DNA of 32,558 nucleotides, from positions 1 to 32,558 of the forward strand of contig JAGFJO010000146.1 in assembly GCA_024102635.1 (NCBI GenBank). The letters run 5' to 3'. The DNA comes from Deltaproteobacteria bacterium (GTDB lineage: Bacteria; Bdellovibrionota_C; UBA2361; JAGFJO01). This document shows positions 1 through 7,246 of this stretch, piece by piece. A program made the position numbers and the translations under genes. The notes beneath the pieces are model-generated. The model was not told the origin of the DNA, searched no databases, and saw nothing but the letters and a program-made list of their open reading frames with translations. Positions within the stretch are counted from its first letter, which is position 1. The number at the start of each line of letters is the position of its first letter.

Positions 1-464
1 GAGCGCGCGATGTCACGACCATGAAGGGTGAATGCCCGAACTACGGCGGGCAGTGTGCCTCCCATCAAGGTAGTAGGTACGCCAAGCACCAGTGCCGCTA
101 TTAACACCCTCAGCGGAAGTTGCAAATTGAAGGAAAGCAGCGATTCCTTTGAAAGCAAAACGTATGCTTCCACTAGGTAATCAATCAAATAGAGGCTTAC
201 TGCCCCTGTTAACGCGATTCCCAGTTCGAGAGCCGCATAAAAGCGCAAAGGGTTTTTAGACGCGTCTACTTTTCGGCCAAGCAGCCAAGACCCAAGCGAT
301 AGTCCCCCCATGAATACGGCAAGAACGACAGATACTGCTTGGGAAGTCACGCCAAATACCAGCCCCAACTTCCGCATCCAAACTATTTGGTATATGAGGC
401 CAGCAGCCCCCGAGAAGAGAAAGATCATCGCTACGGCGGCGAACCTCGAATCGAGACGAACCAT
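1..464 (-). CDS. Fused membrane/spermidine synthase-like protein, N-terminal part (cut by window edge)
   Basis: Reading the minus strand from an ATG at 464 gives an open frame of 154 codons that runs off the window start without a stop. The translated N-terminus has the pattern FSGAAGLIYQIVWMRKLG followed by hydrophobic helices and a GGLSLGSWLLGR loop. This is the hallmark of bacterial proteins in which a multi-pass membrane domain is fused to a spermidine synthase-type Rossmann domain. A later LGVPTTLMGGTLPAV segment also fits the family. At least three membrane helices are visible; the catalytic C-terminal domain lies outside the window. Whether it makes polyamines is unknown, since many such fusions have no proven substrate. 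The assignment rests on recognised sequence pattern only. Confidence 0.75.
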   Translation of the reverse strand, partial: MVRLDSRFAAVAMIFLFSGAAGLIYQIVWMRKLGLVFGVTSQAVSVVLAVFMGGLSLGSWLLGRKVDASKNPLRFYAALELGIALTGAVSLYLIDYLVEAYVLLSKESLLSFNLQLPLRVLIAALVLGVPTTLMGGTLPAVVRAFTLHGRDIAR

Positions 465-569
465 TACTTATCAATCCTATTTTCCGTATGATCTAGCAAT
501 AACCGAACGGCTACTGCATAGAATTATGTTATGACACCCGCTGTGCCGGTAACTTGAGAGGAACTAATC

Positions 570-2063
570 CTACTTCGGAACAAACCAGCGAGCGTCCCGG
601 GATCGAAAGCGAAGAATGGCGGTGGCGCTGGACTCGATTCCGTCTATTGATACAGTCACCGGAAGCGGCACCTCTTGCCCTTCAACCGCCTGATCGCTCA
701 TTGGAAATCCCAGCGTCGCCAGCTCATCATAGAACGGCACGCGCTCTAGAGTGAGAAAGTACTTCACCTCAGACTTTCTAAAGAACTTTCCTTTGAATGG
801 CCCAACTAGATCGAAATAACTTTTGCCGGAGGCGCGGCTCTCGCCGTCCGGACCTAGCTTGAATTGTTTTGAAAATCTTCCAATACGCACAGTAACCTTC
901 TTTGAGCGAGGACTAAACTTCGGTCCCACCGAAATTCTCCCCGTCAAATCCAAGAAGTCGGTCGAAGACCCCTTAAAGTCGAACTGCAATAACGCCTTTT
1001 GTATGCTTAGCGAAGGGTCAAAGCCTGTGACTATTAAAGTGAGGGTTGCTGCAGCGCTGCCGGCAGAGTTAGACGCCGACAGTTGGATGTTAAATGTCCC
1101 CCTTTGGCTTGGTGTGCCGCTAATCGTAGCCCCATCGAAACTCAGACCTTCAGGTAAATCGGTCACTGAGAGTGTAAGAGGCTGGCTGCCGGTAACCGGG
1201 ACCGTGTAGGAGAAGAGAGTTCCTTGTGTAGCATTTTGTGCGGTGACTCCTGCGAAGCCGGGAGCGGTATTCCCCGGGGTAGCTCCGGTGATTGAGCCAA
1301 TCCACGCCGCCATGAGATCTACACGCGTATCCAGGCTATATGTTCCATGCTCGGCGTTTCCATCACCGCCACACGTAATGCCGGCTAGAAAAATCTGATC
1401 GCCTGAGGTAAGAAAGGCTGGTCCGCCGGAATCTCCGCTCGCCGTATTGCTCTCTCCGGGATCGAAAGTCCAGTAAAAATATGTGCTGCTAGAATTTTGT
1501 TCGGGAGGATTTCCAAATCCTTCGACCACTGTGGAGCCGAGGTTTACAATGCCATCCTCGGGCACCGTACCATCCTCTCCATTGGACCCCTCCCCTTGAG
1601 TTCCGTGGCCGGCGAGAACCAAGGTCGCGCCGATAGGAACCGGAGAAGTAAGGAGAGCCACCGGATTGATGCCGCCGACCGTGCTTACCAGTTCTACGAT
1701 TGCGGCGTCAGTTTCGCCCTCTACACAGGCGGCACTACGAGGACGATAGCTGGGGTGGATATAAACCTTGGATGACTGAAACTCTTGTCCGCCCAATCTC
1801 ACCACTACATCAGTGTCGCCAACAGCGCGGCGATTCCGCGAATCAAAGAAACAGTGGCCGGCTGTCAGAACGTGCCTCGACCCGACCAGGGTTCCACTGC
1901 ACAGAATCTCGCCGTTAAACTTTAGCTTCGCTACGTAAGGGTATTGGAGTTCACTTACCGGCGTTCCGTCGATTATTCTTGTGCCTGGTTCTTCGGCAAT
2001 TAAAAGAAATGGGTAGGCGAAAACGGCGAACGTTACTGCTTTGATGTAATCTCTGAATCTCAC
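570..2063 (-). CDS. Secreted trypsin-like (S1) serine protease with Ig-like putative (He_PIG) domain
   Basis: Residues 1-23 form a signal peptide. A mature N-terminus near RIIDGTPV resembles the zymogen activation site of trypsin-family enzymes. The catalytic triad is visible: His70 in TAGHC, Asp119 in the TDAAIVEL segment, and Ser212 in GDSGGPAF. Cys55-Cys71 is a likely disulphide. Residues about 265-346 form a cadherin/Ig-like He_PIG module (LPEGLSFDG...ISGTPSQRGTF pattern). The last 150 residues are an unassigned beta-rich region. The start is GTG at 2063, with a G-rich tract just upstream as ribosome-binding site. The product should be an exported, calcium-independent endopeptidase; its substrate is unknown. 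It is oriented away from the secretion operon, so it is probably an independent gene. Confidence 0.85.
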   Translation of the reverse strand: MRFRDYIKAVTFAVFAYPFLLIAEEPGTRIIDGTPVSELQYPYVAKLKFNGEILCSGTLVGSRHVLTAGHCFFDSRNRRAVGDTDVVVRLGGQEFQSSKVYIHPSYRPRSAACVEGETDAAIVELVSTVGGINPVALLTSPVPIGATLVLAGHGTQGEGSNGEDGTVPEDGIVNLGSTVVEGFGNPPEQNSSSTYFYWTFDPGESNTASGDSGGPAFLTSGDQIFLAGITCGGDGNAEHGTYSLDTRVDLMAAWIGSITGATPGNTAPGFAGVTAQNATQGTLFSYTVPVTGSQPLTLSVTDLPEGLSFDGATISGTPSQRGTFNIQLSASNSAGSAAATLTLIVTGFDPSLSIQKALLQFDFKGSSTDFLDLTGRISVGPKFSPRSKKVTVRIGRFSKQFKLGPDGESRASGKSYFDLVGPFKGKFFRKSEVKYFLTLERVPFYDELATLGFPMSDQAVEGQEVPLPVTVSIDGIESSATAILRFRSRDARWFVPK

Positions 2064-2066
2064 TTG

Positions 2067-2075
2067 CCCCCCCCC
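2067..2075 (-). promoter_or_regulatory. Nine-base homopolymer G tract forming the ribosome-binding site of the protease gene
   Basis: On the minus strand nine consecutive G residues sit four to twelve bases before the GTG start of the protease gene at 2063. No other Shine-Dalgarno candidate is near, so this tract must serve as the ribosome-binding site. Homopolymers of this length are prone to slipped-strand length change, which would alter the spacing to the start codon. Confidence 0.5.
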
Positions 2076-2205
2076 TTACGAAATGAACGCTTGATTATTG
2101 TCGGGAGGAGGCGGGATTACCTTAATAATATGGTGCGGTGATTGCTCCACATGTATGGGTGTAATGGTAATAATGACTAGTGTTTAGGTGCGACGCGGGA
2201 ACAAA

Positions 2206-2257
2206 ATAGTAGCCCCGCACCATGGCCGCAATGGCCGCACATAGTAGCCCCGCACCA
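2206..2257. repeat. Pair of 17-base direct repeats flanking a short tandem repeat
   Basis: The 17-mer ATAGTAGCCCCGCACCA occurs at 2206-2222 and again at 2241-2257. Between them the 9-mer ATGGCCGCA occurs twice in tandem (2222-2230 and 2231-2239). The repeats lie in the intergenic region upstream of the secretion operon. They may be regulatory, or the remains of local duplication. Confidence 0.6.
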
Positions 2258-2427
2258 GGACCGGCTATCAAGGCTATTATTTTCCTGTTTATTTAGATGG
2301 TTAGAGAGCCTTTTGCTCTTCTTGCGGCATTGCAAAGCGGCCATGAGATACATTTTCCTCAACTCAACCCATAACAACTAATGAAGTACGCCGCTTGCGC
2401 GTAGTTGTAAGGTTTTAATGTGCTTAA

Positions 2428-2450
2428 GCTCTCTTTGGGAGCGGTTTTTA
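2428..2450 (+). terminator. Terminator-like hairpin upstream of the secretion operon
   Basis: GCTCTC (2428-2433) pairs with GGGAGC (2437-2442), including one G-T wobble and a three-base TTT loop, followed by GGTTTTTA. It lies about 70 bases before the first operon gene on the same strand. It could therefore end a short leader transcript or act as an attenuator. The stem is short, so confidence is modest. Confidence 0.35.
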
Positions 2451-2517
2451 TCGCGTGTGAACTGTCGCGGATTGCGAGATCTGCATGTTGGCACGATGTT
2501 ATTGGAGTCAAACGGTT

Positions 2518-2871
2518 ATGATAGAGGTTCGTGGCTTGAAAGCCCTTTCCATTCTTTTCGCTGCACTGCTCATAGTTCCAGCTTCCAGCCACGCCGAAAG
2601 CTCCTTGGGGCGCGTATCCGGCGAACAACTCGCCTCGGCAGTCGGCCATTACGCTCGTGCCCGCTCCTTACTTATAGAAGCAATTCGCGAGTTCGACCGT
2701 GGCCATAAGATTGCCGATCCCGATGCTTTGATGGACTCAAAAAGGTGGAGAGCAACGCTGTTAGACCGCGCTAAAGAGCTGGAACGAGTATTGGATCCTC
2801 AGCCGAAGGCGAGCCGCAGCGGCATAAAATTTAATGCCGACAAGAGACTTTTGAATGAAGCAAAAGACTAA
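2518..2871 (+). CDS. Small exported protein of unknown function, first gene of the T4SS operon
   Basis: I do not recognise this family. The ATG at 2518 is preferred over upstream starts because it places a clean signal peptide at the N-terminus (positively charged MIEVRGLK, hydrophobic core, then cleavage near SSHA|ES). A GGAG lies 11 bases before it. The mature part is about 90 residues, alpha-helical and charged, with no cysteines and no further membrane segment, so it is probably periplasmic. It is not pilin-like, because pilins of VirB2/TraA type carry two hydrophobic helices. It is followed after 51 bases by the TraL-like gene on the same strand, so it is probably an accessory periplasmic component of the secretion machine. 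Confidence 0.65.
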   Translation: MIEVRGLKALSILFAALLIVPASSHAESSLGRVSGEQLASAVGHYARARSLLIEAIREFDRGHKIADPDALMDSKRWRATLLDRAKELERVLDPQPKASRSGIKFNADKRLLNEAKD

Positions 2872-2922
2872 CGCCCCAGGATCTTGATATAGGGGCCGCG
2901 TAGTTAGCAAGGAGAGCTACTT

Positions 2923-3363
2923 GTGGATAATGGTGAAGAGATTCCAGGACTGAACGAAGATTGGACATTTGCCGGAGCCAAACTATTTGAGTGGCTTGCC
3001 GGATTCATGATGATGCTGATCAGCGCTGAGGTTCTGGTGGACAATCCGGGAAGGTCGATGCCTCTTCTAGTGGGTGTCATGGTGATAACCACTACCAGTC
3101 TTGCCTCGCTCAGAAGGGCATTCCCCGACGAAGAGCGTGGAGTCAGAAATATGGTGATGGTAGCTTGCGGCTTCCCGCCGCCGGGAATTCCCAAACCCGC
3201 TTCCATTCAGCCACTTTGGAGCGGAGCTCCGCTCAGGAATCTCGATGAGAAATGCCACTTCAATCAGCTAGGTCTGGGGGAGATTTTTCCCTCTCCCATT
3301 ATTGATGAAGAAGAGGACTCAATCATGACGGGCATGGGCGCTGACGAACAGTATCAACAGTAG
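2923..3363 (+). CDS. TraL/VirB3-like inner-membrane component of type IV secretion system
   Basis: The start is GTG at 2923, eight bases after a strong AAGGAG. The 146-residue protein has two closely spaced membrane helices (about residues 23-40 and 47-62). A soluble tail follows with conserved-looking RRAFPDEERGVRN and GFPPPGIPKP segments. Two adjacent N-terminal helices and a cytoplasmic tail are the topology of VirB3/TraL, which docks on the VirB4/TraC ATPase. Position supports this: in F-type systems traL comes directly before traE, as here. It is longer than F TraL (about 91 residues) because of an acidic C-terminal extension. Sequence similarity is weak, so the call rests on topology and gene order; an IcmT-like protein is the main alternative. 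Confidence 0.5.
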   Translation: MDNGEEIPGLNEDWTFAGAKLFEWLAGFMMMLISAEVLVDNPGRSMPLLVGVMVITTTSLASLRRAFPDEERGVRNMVMVACGFPPPGIPKPASIQPLWSGAPLRNLDEKCHFNQLGLGEIFPSPIIDEEEDSIMTGMGADEQYQQ

Positions 3364-3371
3364 AGGACATT

Positions 3372-4037
3372 ATGGGGAAACCGGCACTCGCAGCAAAAGC
3401 AACAGAGATAGTAAAGGATACCAAAATTCTCGAGAGCAAGCGCGAAAGCGATACTATACGCCTATGGGAGGGATATCGAGAGCAGGCCATCCTGTGGCGT
3501 TCTCTTGCCCTGTTGCAAATCCCCGCCACGCTTATCTGCGTTGGAATCGCGTTATTCATGACACTGACACGCACGACCGTGCTGAACGTGCCGGCCCGGC
3601 CACTGCCCGGAACTTACAGTGTAGACGAACTTAACGACGCCGAGTTCATAGAGGTTGCACAGAATTATATTAATTTGATCTCGACATATCAGCCTGCGGT
3701 AGCGCGCCGCCAGTTCAATAAAGCTCGCGAGTATGTGGCAGAGCCGATGCTCACCACGTTTGATCAAGACATGATGATTACCGAACTAAAAACCATTGAG
3801 ACTACTCGCAAGACCCAGATCTTCTTTGTTGATCCGGCCGAGATTATCGTAGAGCGCGAGGGTAACGAAGTGTGGGTAACCATGACTGGAGATCGCGTCA
3901 AATGGGTGGCAGGCAAGGAACTTCCGGCGATTGTGACTAGGTATGTACTGACCATGACCACTATTCCACGCAACGATATTAATCCGTACGGAATTGTAGT
4001 GACAAATGTGCAGTCGGAGGTAGTGGAGCACAAGTAA
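3372..4037 (+). CDS. traE: TraE/VirB8-like type IV secretion assembly protein
   Basis: The 221-residue protein has a cytoplasmic N-terminal segment, one membrane helix at about residues 45-65, and a periplasmic domain of about 150 residues. The N-terminal bitopic layout and the periplasmic pattern (YINLISTYQP, YVAEPML, ELKTIETTRKTQIF, KWVAGKELP, MTTIPRNDINPYGIVVT) match the TraE branch of the VirB8 family. These proteins nucleate assembly of the inner-membrane complex and contact VirB10-like proteins. It lies eight bases after the TraL-like gene and 22 before traK, so it is clearly co-transcribed. DotI/IcmL has a similar architecture, but its typical periplasmic motifs are not seen here. Confidence 0.75.
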   Translation: MGKPALAAKATEIVKDTKILESKRESDTIRLWEGYREQAILWRSLALLQIPATLICVGIALFMTLTRTTVLNVPARPLPGTYSVDELNDAEFIEVAQNYINLISTYQPAVARRQFNKAREYVAEPMLTTFDQDMMITELKTIETTRKTQIFFVDPAEIIVEREGNEVWVTMTGDRVKWVAGKELPAIVTRYVLTMTTIPRNDINPYGIVVTNVQSEVVEHK

Positions 4038-4059
4038 ACAGATTTACGAGGTTAGAGTT

Positions 4060-4872
4060 ATGGTTGTTAGAAAATTCTTTTCCAAGCTCGCTGCTGCGGG
4101 CCTTTTAAGTGCCACCCTTTGCTTCTACATCGCGCTATTGCCGATGGTCAGCGAAGCTCGCGATATTGAATATGACGATGAAGAGATCTCCGTTCGCGTA
4201 TCGCCGGGAGAGCCGACCCAGATTAAATTCCCTGGTATAGTATCAGGCGGATACAAGAAAAAATATTCGGCTATCTCGCTGGAGAAGAAGGACGGCGACC
4301 TTATTATCTTCGCCAGCGATAAGATTGATGAAAGCGGCGAAGCGATAGTAGTACGGCTAAATGACGGGCGTTCCTACTCCGTCCGTTTGCAGCGCTCAAC
4401 GCCTGAAAACCCCCGCGATGATGTAGTAAGACTGCGCGACGCGCGGCGCTCAATCATCGATTCCGAAGAGGCTGAGGACCCTGCCTACAAGCAGAAGGAT
4501 CGCAATTGGGCCCCGGCCACGGCGATCAGCGGTTTTATGCGCGAATTAATTTTGGTGTCGGAGTTCGGCAAAGCTCAGGTCCCAGGATATCAGATGACCG
4601 ATCAGTACAAGGGAGAAACCGTACTGCATGACGGCACCGTGCATGCCACCATCGACCGAATATATATCGGACCGACACTTTGGGGATATGTGATAGACGT
4701 CAAAAACCTGCTCGACCAAACACAAAAGATTAACCCGGCCAGCTTTAGGCTGGACGGTACAAGAGCTATTTCGGCAAAAAGCTGGGAGCTGGCGCCGCGT
4801 CCGATCGATATCGAGCAGCAGATCGCCAACAGAGACAGCACTAAAATCTATGTGATTACGAAAGCGAGGTAA
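4060..4872 (+). CDS. traK: TraK/VirB9-like outer-membrane core complex protein
   Basis: The 270-residue protein has an N-terminal signal sequence (cleavage near SEA|RD, residue 34) and an all-beta pattern. An N-terminal domain with PGEPTQIKFPG is followed by a charged linker (about residues 115-150) and a C-terminal beta domain (about 170-268). This two-domain, beta-rich exported protein between traE and traB is the TraK/VirB9 position. VirB9-family proteins form the periplasmic and outer-membrane ring with VirB7- and VirB10-like subunits. In Icm/Dot systems DotH occupies the equivalent slot, and the sequence alone would also permit that label. Ten bases separate it from the next gene. Confidence 0.65.
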   Translation: MVVRKFFSKLAAAGLLSATLCFYIALLPMVSEARDIEYDDEEISVRVSPGEPTQIKFPGIVSGGYKKKYSAISLEKKDGDLIIFASDKIDESGEAIVVRLNDGRSYSVRLQRSTPENPRDDVVRLRDARRSIIDSEEAEDPAYKQKDRNWAPATAISGFMRELILVSEFGKAQVPGYQMTDQYKGETVLHDGTVHATIDRIYIGPTLWGYVIDVKNLLDQTQKINPASFRLDGTRAISAKSWELAPRPIDIEQQIANRDSTKIYVITKAR

Positions 4873-4881
4873 GAGAACTTT

Positions 4882-6060
4882 ATGAAGAGCAAAATAAAGC
4901 TTCGCGACATACCGCTTCTCGTAAAAAGCGATAGAAGGTGGCAGATAGCAGCCGTTGTCGTGCTGCTGGTATTAATCTGGCCCTTTATAGATCCGACCGC
5001 CAACAACCAACGCATCGGTCCTCCGCGGCTCCAGCCGCCTCCTGAAACTACCGGAACGGGGCGGGTCAGTGAAGAGGAATCCGCGCAGGACATTATAAAG
5101 GCCTTCCAGAAAGACATGGAGGATAACCGCAAAGAAACCACACTCATTAGAAAAGAGCTGCAAGAGGAGATTCAGACCCGCCGTCAAACCGAGGAGCGAA
5201 CCGCTGAAATATTCAAACGCGTTCTGGAAAGATTCAGTGAGCTTCAGTCGGGAACACATACTGTCGGTGGAGGAGATATTCCCCTTGGACCGGAGGACCT
5301 GCAGCAGACAGGGTCCGCCGAACCGGTGAAGTTAGATCTCGAAGGATTCGAGTCGTTCGGTCCGGAGGAGACCGCCTCTATACCGCTTCCTCCTCCGCCT
5401 AAGCGCGAAGCTTTCGTCGGGGCAGGTGATTCAGTTCGCGTAAAACTGCTTTCAGGTGTTAACGCTCCGACCGACGGCACACCTTATCCGGTGGTGTTTC
5501 AGCTGGTAGGAGACGTTCTTGGTCCCGACGGCTCCGCTCTCCCACTCGGCGAAGCGCGGCTTATTGCGGCGGCGCAAGGCTCGCTTACCGATTCGCGCGC
5601 GCTATTCAGGCTCACGAGCATGAATGTGCGTCTGCCTAACGGCCGCCGCAAAGTCGTGGAGGTCGACGGGTGGATAGTAGGTGAGGATGGAATTCGCGGA
5701 ATGTCGGGAATTCTCATTGACCCGATCGGGGCGGCTATAGCCGGCGGAGTGATGACCGGTACACTGGCAGGAATTGGTGAAGGAATTGCCGCCAACAACA
5801 CAACCGTCACAAGCAACGTATATGGTGGAACAACTTCATACGTCTCGGGAGATATCGCCTCATATGCCGCTGGAACCGGCATATCGAGGGGTGCCGAAAC
5901 CTGGGAAGAGATTATTAAAGAGCGGCTTAATTTGCTTGTTCCCGTGGTGCAGGTGCTTTCAAATAGAGAAGCAACAGCGGTTTTTGCAAAGAACGTGATT
6001 GTGCCGGATCTGTATGACGCCCTAGGAGATGAGGACTCGCTTTCAGATTCATTGGATTGA
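4882..6060 (+). CDS. traB: TraB/VirB10-like envelope-spanning core protein
   Basis: The 392-residue protein has a short cytoplasmic N-terminus, a membrane helix at about residues 21-36, and a predicted coiled coil (about 70-115). A proline-rich stretch around 165-172 (PLPPPPK) precedes a C-terminal beta-barrel domain. The barrel contains patterns typical of F TraB: GDSVRVKLLSGVNAP, a SLTDSRALFRL segment, and VDGWIVGEDGIRGMSG followed by glycine- and alanine-rich helices. VirB10-family proteins connect inner membrane, periplasm and outer-membrane pore, and sense ATP use by the cytoplasmic ATPases. The length is close to that of other TraB proteins (about 430-475). It is the best-supported structural subunit after TraC. 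Confidence 0.85.
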   Translation: MKSKIKLRDIPLLVKSDRRWQIAAVVVLLVLIWPFIDPTANNQRIGPPRLQPPPETTGTGRVSEEESAQDIIKAFQKDMEDNRKETTLIRKELQEEIQTRRQTEERTAEIFKRVLERFSELQSGTHTVGGGDIPLGPEDLQQTGSAEPVKLDLEGFESFGPEETASIPLPPPPKREAFVGAGDSVRVKLLSGVNAPTDGTPYPVVFQLVGDVLGPDGSALPLGEARLIAAAQGSLTDSRALFRLTSMNVRLPNGRRKVVEVDGWIVGEDGIRGMSGILIDPIGAAIAGGVMTGTLAGIGEGIAANNTTVTSNVYGGTTSYVSGDIASYAAGTGISRGAETWEEIIKERLNLLVPVVQVLSNREATAVFAKNVIVPDLYDALGDEDSLSDSLD

Positions 6061-6070
6061 GGTTTTGATT

Positions 6071-6523
6071 ATGAATATTACACGCTATCTTCGTTTCCTT
6101 ACTTTAATGGTATTCCTTGCTCCGCATGTCGCTTGTAGCTCGGTTGGGCGGGTTTTGAACCCATTCTATGAGGAGCCGCCGCCGGAGGCCTACCTTGGAG
6201 AGAAGAACGATAGGGCTATCAGCGGCGGAAAGCAGAAAACCGAGGAGGCCCGTCAGGCGCTTGAAGCAATGGCGAGCTACCGGCGGGCGCAAGAGCCCCG
6301 TCCTACCAATCCTGTCATTTACCCGGCTGTTGTAAGGCTGATGTGGATTCCGGATCATCTCAACAAGTACAACGATTTGGTTCCCGAGCACTACTACTAT
6401 CTGCGTGTACTGGATGATCGCCCGGCCGTTACTGATTCATTTGAGCTAATGGAACAGCTCAACGTCAGCGGGGATAAGACCGGAAACGTACCATTCGTTC
6501 ATGCCGATGAGGCGTCGCAATAG
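6071..6523 (+). CDS. TraV-like (VirB7-analogue) putative lipoprotein
   Basis: The start chosen is ATG at 6071, eight bases after a TTGAGG that overlaps the traB stop; this gives a 150-residue protein. Residues 1-21 are a lipoprotein-type signal with Cys22 in a VAC context; the position three before the cysteine is His, which is atypical. The central LMWIPDHLNKYNDLVPEHYYYLRVLD segment resembles the F TraV pattern in which a Trp-containing WIxP motif is followed by a (D)xxxVYxxxSxxFFVI strand. TraV is the small lipoprotein that anchors TraK and TraB to the outer membrane, and it follows traB in F-type operons, as here. The match is short, so the assignment combines motif and order. Confidence 0.6.
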   Translation: MNITRYLRFLTLMVFLAPHVACSSVGRVLNPFYEEPPPEAYLGEKNDRAISGGKQKTEEARQALEAMASYRRAQEPRPTNPVIYPAVVRLMWIPDHLNKYNDLVPEHYYYLRVLDDRPAVTDSFELMEQLNVSGDKTGNVPFVHADEASQ

Positions 6524-6532
6524 GAGTTCAGA

Positions 6533-7246
6533 ATGGAACCGGAGATGAGCATGAAAGATTGCAAACACCTCAAAAGAGCCGGAGCGGCGGCAGGACGGTT
6601 TATTGCAGTCTTGGTGTTTCTCATGCTGACCGCATGTGGAAGCAATCTTAAAAAGTGGAACCCTAACAGTGAACGGAAATATTTCGGTGTCGCTTTTAGG
6701 CAGCTTCCGCCGGACCCTGTCTATAACCGGCTGCGCATGGCTTATCTTCCCTCTCCGTTGCCGCCGGCCGACACGAGCCACTCCAGCACTTACCGTTTGG
6801 CTCCGGTATATGAACTCAATCTTAAGAATACCTCGCTGGAGCAGACCGCTAGGATTGTGGCCAATATGGCGCGCTACACAAGTTATACCTCGAGTGTGAT
6901 CGCGTCACGCAAGGTTAACGTAGTCGGGCTGGGAACGATTGATGAACTGGGCGATCTCATTTCGGAGAAAGCCGGAATCAATGTGGTGGTTGATCATCAA
7001 AACCGTGAGGTTCGATTTCTTGCGAACTCCTCTCCGATTCAGCTGCGCGACCAGGGTCCGGTCGCCGCGGGATTCGCCGGTTCTTTTGAGCCGCCACGTA
7101 GCGCCCCGCGTACAGTGATTTCAGCGGAACCCGCTATACCACTGAACGATGGAGTGGCAGCCAGTCCGCTCTCTCCGGATAAATTTTCAGATGAAGTTCT
7201 AGAAAGACTTAACAAAGGTTCTGGACAGGTTAAGAGGAAAAATTAG
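6533..7246 (+). CDS. Outer-membrane lipoprotein with DotD/secretin N0-like domain
   Basis: ATG 6533 follows AGGAG by six bases. A lipobox (LTAC, Cys35) ends the signal. Residues about 90-163 show the alternating pattern of a secretin N0/STN-like fold: YELNLKNTSLEQTARIVANM, then a strand, then GTIDELGDLISEKAGINVVVD and REVRFL. DotD of Icm/Dot systems is a lipoprotein built on just this fold, and it helps target the core complex to the outer membrane. The C-terminal 70 residues are low-complexity and proline-rich. F-type operons do not normally carry such a gene between traV and traC, so this looks like an added outer-membrane subunit. The stop codon TAG directly abuts the ATG of the next gene, implying coupled translation. 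Confidence 0.6.
   Translation: MEPEMSMKDCKHLKRAGAAAGRFIAVLVFLMLTACGSNLKKWNPNSERKYFGVAFRQLPPDPVYNRLRMAYLPSPLPPADTSHSSTYRLAPVYELNLKNTSLEQTARIVANMARYTSYTSSVIASRKVNVVGLGTIDELGDLISEKAGINVVVDHQNREVRFLANSSPIQLRDQGPVAAGFAGSFEPPRSAPRTVISAEPAIPLNDGVAASPLSPDKFSDEVLERLNKGSGQVKRKN

Larger units (their letters stand above)
2064..2517. other. Intergenic region between divergent protease and secretion operon
   Basis: This 454-base stretch separates two divergent transcription units and should hold both promoters. I see no convincing gene in it. It contains a short direct-repeat pair and a terminator-like hairpin, listed separately. Small open frames on both strands lack ribosome-binding sites and recognisable protein character. 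Confidence 0.6.

Noticed and set aside
2177..2377. Minus-strand 66-codon frame over the direct repeats
   Set aside because: Its cysteine- and histidine-rich stretch comes from the DNA repeats; no start signal or family pattern.
2485..2517. Longer N-terminus for the first operon gene
   Set aside because: It would place MLARCYWSQTV before a clean signal peptide, and no ribosome-binding site supports it.
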